From Xanthobacter sp. NM-25 (GTDB lineage Bacteria > Pseudomonadota > Alphaproteobacteria > Rhizobiales > Xanthobacteraceae): a stretch of 64,000 bases of DNA. Positions 62,473 through 64,000 of this stretch are shown here, piece after piece. The stretch spans positions 51,001 to 115,000 of the forward strand of contig NZ_JACBFS010000007.1 of assembly GCF_022138605.1 (NCBI RefSeq), in the 5' to 3' direction. The translations under genes and the position numbers were made by a program. The stretch's first letter is position 1. Each line of letters starts with the position of its first letter. A model generated the notes under the pieces. It made no database searches and was not told where the DNA came from. It saw only the letters and a program-made list of their open reading frames with translations.

Positions 62473-62542
62473 CACCGGGTCTCGGCCCGGCGGTGGCGCG
62501 ATCCCCTGAGTGCCCAGGCGTAGCCCGGCCGGCCCTCAGGGG
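62473..62542 (-). promoter_or_regulatory. leuA attenuator hairpins
   Basis: Two stem-loops lie between the leader peptide and leuA. Perfect 8-bp arms CCCCTGAG (62503-62510) and CTCAGGGG (62535-62542) overlap the leader stop codon. A second stem with CCGGG/CCCGG (62473-62495, flanked by CACC/GGTG) is followed on the minus strand by GACGATTTCGG, a weak T-run. This is a plausible anti-terminator/terminator pair, not a proven one. Confidence 0.55.
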
Positions 62543-62640
62543 CGGCTAAGGAGAAGAAGCGCGCGCAGAATAAGAGCGTTGCCCGGAACCGTGATGGTCC
62601 GGGGGGCAGAGGCTGCAGTCTTGGTCGTGCGGGACGACAC
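62536..62640 (-). CDS. leuA leader peptide (LeuL-like)
   Basis: A 34-codon frame starting at GTG 62640 and stopping at TGA 62538-62536, upstream of leuA. Its C-terminal part reads NALILRALLLLSRP: six Leu and one Ile in ten residues (codons CTT ATT CTG ... CTT CTT CTC CTT). GAGAG lies about 10 bases before the GTG. Ribosome stalling at the Leu run would steer the hairpins just downstream, as in known leucine attenuators. It is too short to be found by length alone; the Leu run, position and hairpins are the evidence. Confidence 0.75.
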   Translation of the reverse strand: MSSRTTKTAASAPRTITVPGNALILRALLLLSRP

Positions 62641-62757
62641 GGTGGCAATGCTCTCGGCGGTTGCGCTCAGGAGTGGTTCTGATAGCTGACGGCGGCGCGC
62701 GGTGCAAGGGGTCTCAAAGCAATGGGTGACGAACCGCCCCTCGGCGCACGGCGCCTC

Positions 62758-63534
62758 TCAATGCTTGCGGCGTTCCGCGGAGAGATCGGCCATCAGGCCC
62801 TCGATGCGCTCCGCATTGGTGCCGAGGTCATGGGTGCCGTAGCGCGACGTGGAGCGCATATCCACCCGCGCACCCTTGGCCGTGGGGCGGATGCGGATCA
62901 CCACGTCGTTGCGATAGCCCATCACGTGCGAGGTGGCCACCGCCTCGATGCGCCCATCCCGCTGCGTGCCGCGCGGCGGCGTCGCGTCAAGAATGTGCCA
63001 GCCGCGTTTCTGCACCAGTGCCAGCACCGCGTTGAAGGCCTCCTCAGGTGTGGCGCTCAGGTCCGCCGGCTTGATACCGGGATAGCCTGCGCGCTGCGCG
63101 CCGGCCGAGGCGCCAGCGAAGAGATGGGAGTTCGCCTCGCGCGGATGGGCGAGGAGCAGGGCGCGGAACTGGGGCGGATCCTCCAGATCCGTGGAAATGT
63201 CCGATAGCGGCGGCAGCATCAGCCCGCGGGCGACCACCACCGCCGGCGCGGCAAGCACCACCAGGGCCAGGGCCACCGCGGCCATGGCCCGGCCGATGCC
63301 GACCCAGCCGCTCTCCCACACGATGAAGAAGCCGATCGCGCCCAATAGCCCGCCGGCCGCCGCCAGGAACAGGCCGGTGCCGAAGGCCACCATGGCGGGC
63401 TGAAAATCGAGCACGCCGAGACGGTAGAGCACGATGGAGAGCACCAGCACCGGCACGGCGAACAAAGCGAGCCGGAAGCCCCACTGCGCCGTGGGCGATA
63501 CCCGCTCCTCCACATAAAGGCGGCGTCTGATCAT
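62758..63534 (-). CDS. DUF1499 membrane protein
   Basis: A 258-residue protein with about three N-terminal helices (LALFAVPVLVLSIVLYRLGVL, MVAFGTGLFLAAAGGLLGAI, VALALVVLAAPAVVVARGL) and a C-terminal DUF1499 domain: ISTDLEDPPQF, IKPADLSATPEEAFNAVL, GRIEAVATSHVMGYRNDVVI and VDMRSTSRYGTHDLGTNAERI. The function is unknown. It lies upstream of the leuA leader on the same strand and is separated from the transpeptidase gene by a terminator. Confidence 0.88.
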   Translation of the reverse strand: MIRRRLYVEERVSPTAQWGFRLALFAVPVLVLSIVLYRLGVLDFQPAMVAFGTGLFLAAAGGLLGAIGFFIVWESGWVGIGRAMAAVALALVVLAAPAVVVARGLMLPPLSDISTDLEDPPQFRALLLAHPREANSHLFAGASAGAQRAGYPGIKPADLSATPEEAFNAVLALVQKRGWHILDATPPRGTQRDGRIEAVATSHVMGYRNDVVIRIRPTAKGARVDMRSTSRYGTHDLGTNAERIEGLMADLSAERRKH

Positions 63535-63618
63535 GGATGGTGCCGCTCGCTCCGCCGGGGGCCACGCCCATCACTCGCCCAATGCCGGCGGCTTTTCAAG
63601 CCTCTCGGCCCCAAAACA

Positions 63619-63647
63619 AAACGGGCGTGGAAAGCCCACGCCCGTTT
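63619..63647 (-). terminator. Rho-independent terminator after the L,D-transpeptidase gene
   Basis: Perfect 12-bp arms AAACGGGCGTGG and CCACGCCCGTTT with loop AAAGC. On the minus strand it continues as TTTTGTTTTG, giving a strong terminator. Confidence 0.88.
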
Positions 63648-63677
63648 CAACCCGATGACTGACCTGTCAGGCAGGGC

Positions 63678-64000
63678 TCAGAGCACCACCACCTCGGCGC
63701 CCACCGGGACGCGGCTGTAGAGGTCGATCACATCCTCGTTCAGCATGCGGATGCAGCCGGAGGAGATGGCCTGGCCCAGCAGTTCCGGCTGATTGGTGCC
63801 GTGGATGCGGAACAGCGTGTCCTGCCCGCTCTGATAGAGGTAGAGCGCGCGGGCACCCATGGGATTATGCGGGCCGGGGCCCACATAGGACGGCAAGCCG
63901 GCAATGCGCTGATGGATTTCCGGGGTCGGGGTCCAGCTCGGCCACTCGGACTTGCGACCGACCTTGGCGCTGCCGCGGAAGGCCAGGCTCTCTTCGCCCA
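63678..64000 (-). CDS. L,D-transpeptidase, C-terminal part (5' end outside window)
   Basis: Periplasmic YkuD-type enzyme making 3-3 peptidoglycan cross-links or lipoprotein links. The catalytic motif is HGTNQPELLGQAISSGCIRM with the nucleophile Cys in SSGCIRM. Text before it (GRKSEWPSWTPTPEIHQRI, then GPGPHNPMGARALYL) is typical of the family. The frame is open to base 64000 with no start, so the N-terminus and any signal peptide are beyond the window. Confidence 0.93.
   Translation of the reverse strand, partial: GEESLAFRGSAKVGRKSEWPSWTPTPEIHQRIAGLPSYVGPGPHNPMGARALYLYQSGQDTLFRIHGTNQPELLGQAISSGCIRMLNEDVIDLYSRVPVGAEVVVL

Overview
The window is GC-rich, densely coded DNA from an alphaproteobacterium, most likely a Hyphomicrobiales (Rhizobiales) member near the Xanthobacteraceae. 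This rests on gcrA, a small aa3-type cytochrome oxidase subunit IV gene next to a split pntAA-pntAB-pntB transhydrogenase, a membrane urate oxidase with a cytochrome c tail (PuuD), and an alphaproteobacterial HisS. No rRNA, tRNA, insertion sequence, prophage or CRISPR array was seen. Gene calls rest on reading protein motifs; no database search was run.

Layout. 1-2.4 kb: 3' part of a benzoylformate decarboxylase gene, then hisS. 2.5-11 kb: a purine (urate) catabolic island with an M20 hydrolase, puuD, a LysR regulator, an NCS2 permease, hiuH, a puuE-uraD fusion and an allantoate-amidohydrolase-type gene. Together these take urate through 5-hydroxyisourate, OHCU, allantoin and allantoate. 11-14.3 kb: hslO and the translationally coupled argD-argF pair, with a structured argD leader. 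14.9-15.4 kb: gcrA. 15.7-22.8 kb: the phosphate regulon phoR-pstS-pstC-pstA-pstB-phoU-phoB, with a three-repeat Pho box before pstS. 23-28.7 kb: an exported protein, an UPF0104 membrane protein, kup, trmD and rplS. 28.8-34.7 kb: an operon of a GT39-like membrane protein plus two paralogous glycosyltransferase-like proteins, then an FmdB-type zinc ribbon and a PA0069-type radical SAM protein. 34.9-38.2 kb: oxidase subunit IV and the transhydrogenase. 38.6-46.9 kb: a TreY-like protein that has lost its catalytic motifs, pirin, a TM2 protein, typA, a K+-channel-like protein and a cNMP-binding/PP2C phosphatase.

46.9-60.4 kb is the most unusual part. An animal-type heme peroxidase is divergent from a LuxR-type regulator. 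Next come a RoxA-like diheme c-type protein, an overlapping P450 gene and a TetR regulator. Leftward-transcribed acyl-CoA genes follow: a BktB-like thiolase, a 3-hydroxyacyl-CoA dehydrogenase, a phosphotransferase-acyl-CoA dehydrogenase pair resembling split ACAD10/11, and a 3-oxoacid CoA-transferase. The same palindromic operator core lies before tetR and before the acyl-CoA dehydrogenase. I infer a fatty-acid oxygenation and degradation module. 60.8-64 kb: leuA with a Leu-codon-rich leader peptide and attenuator-like hairpins, a DUF1499 membrane protein, and the 3' part of an L,D-transpeptidase gene.
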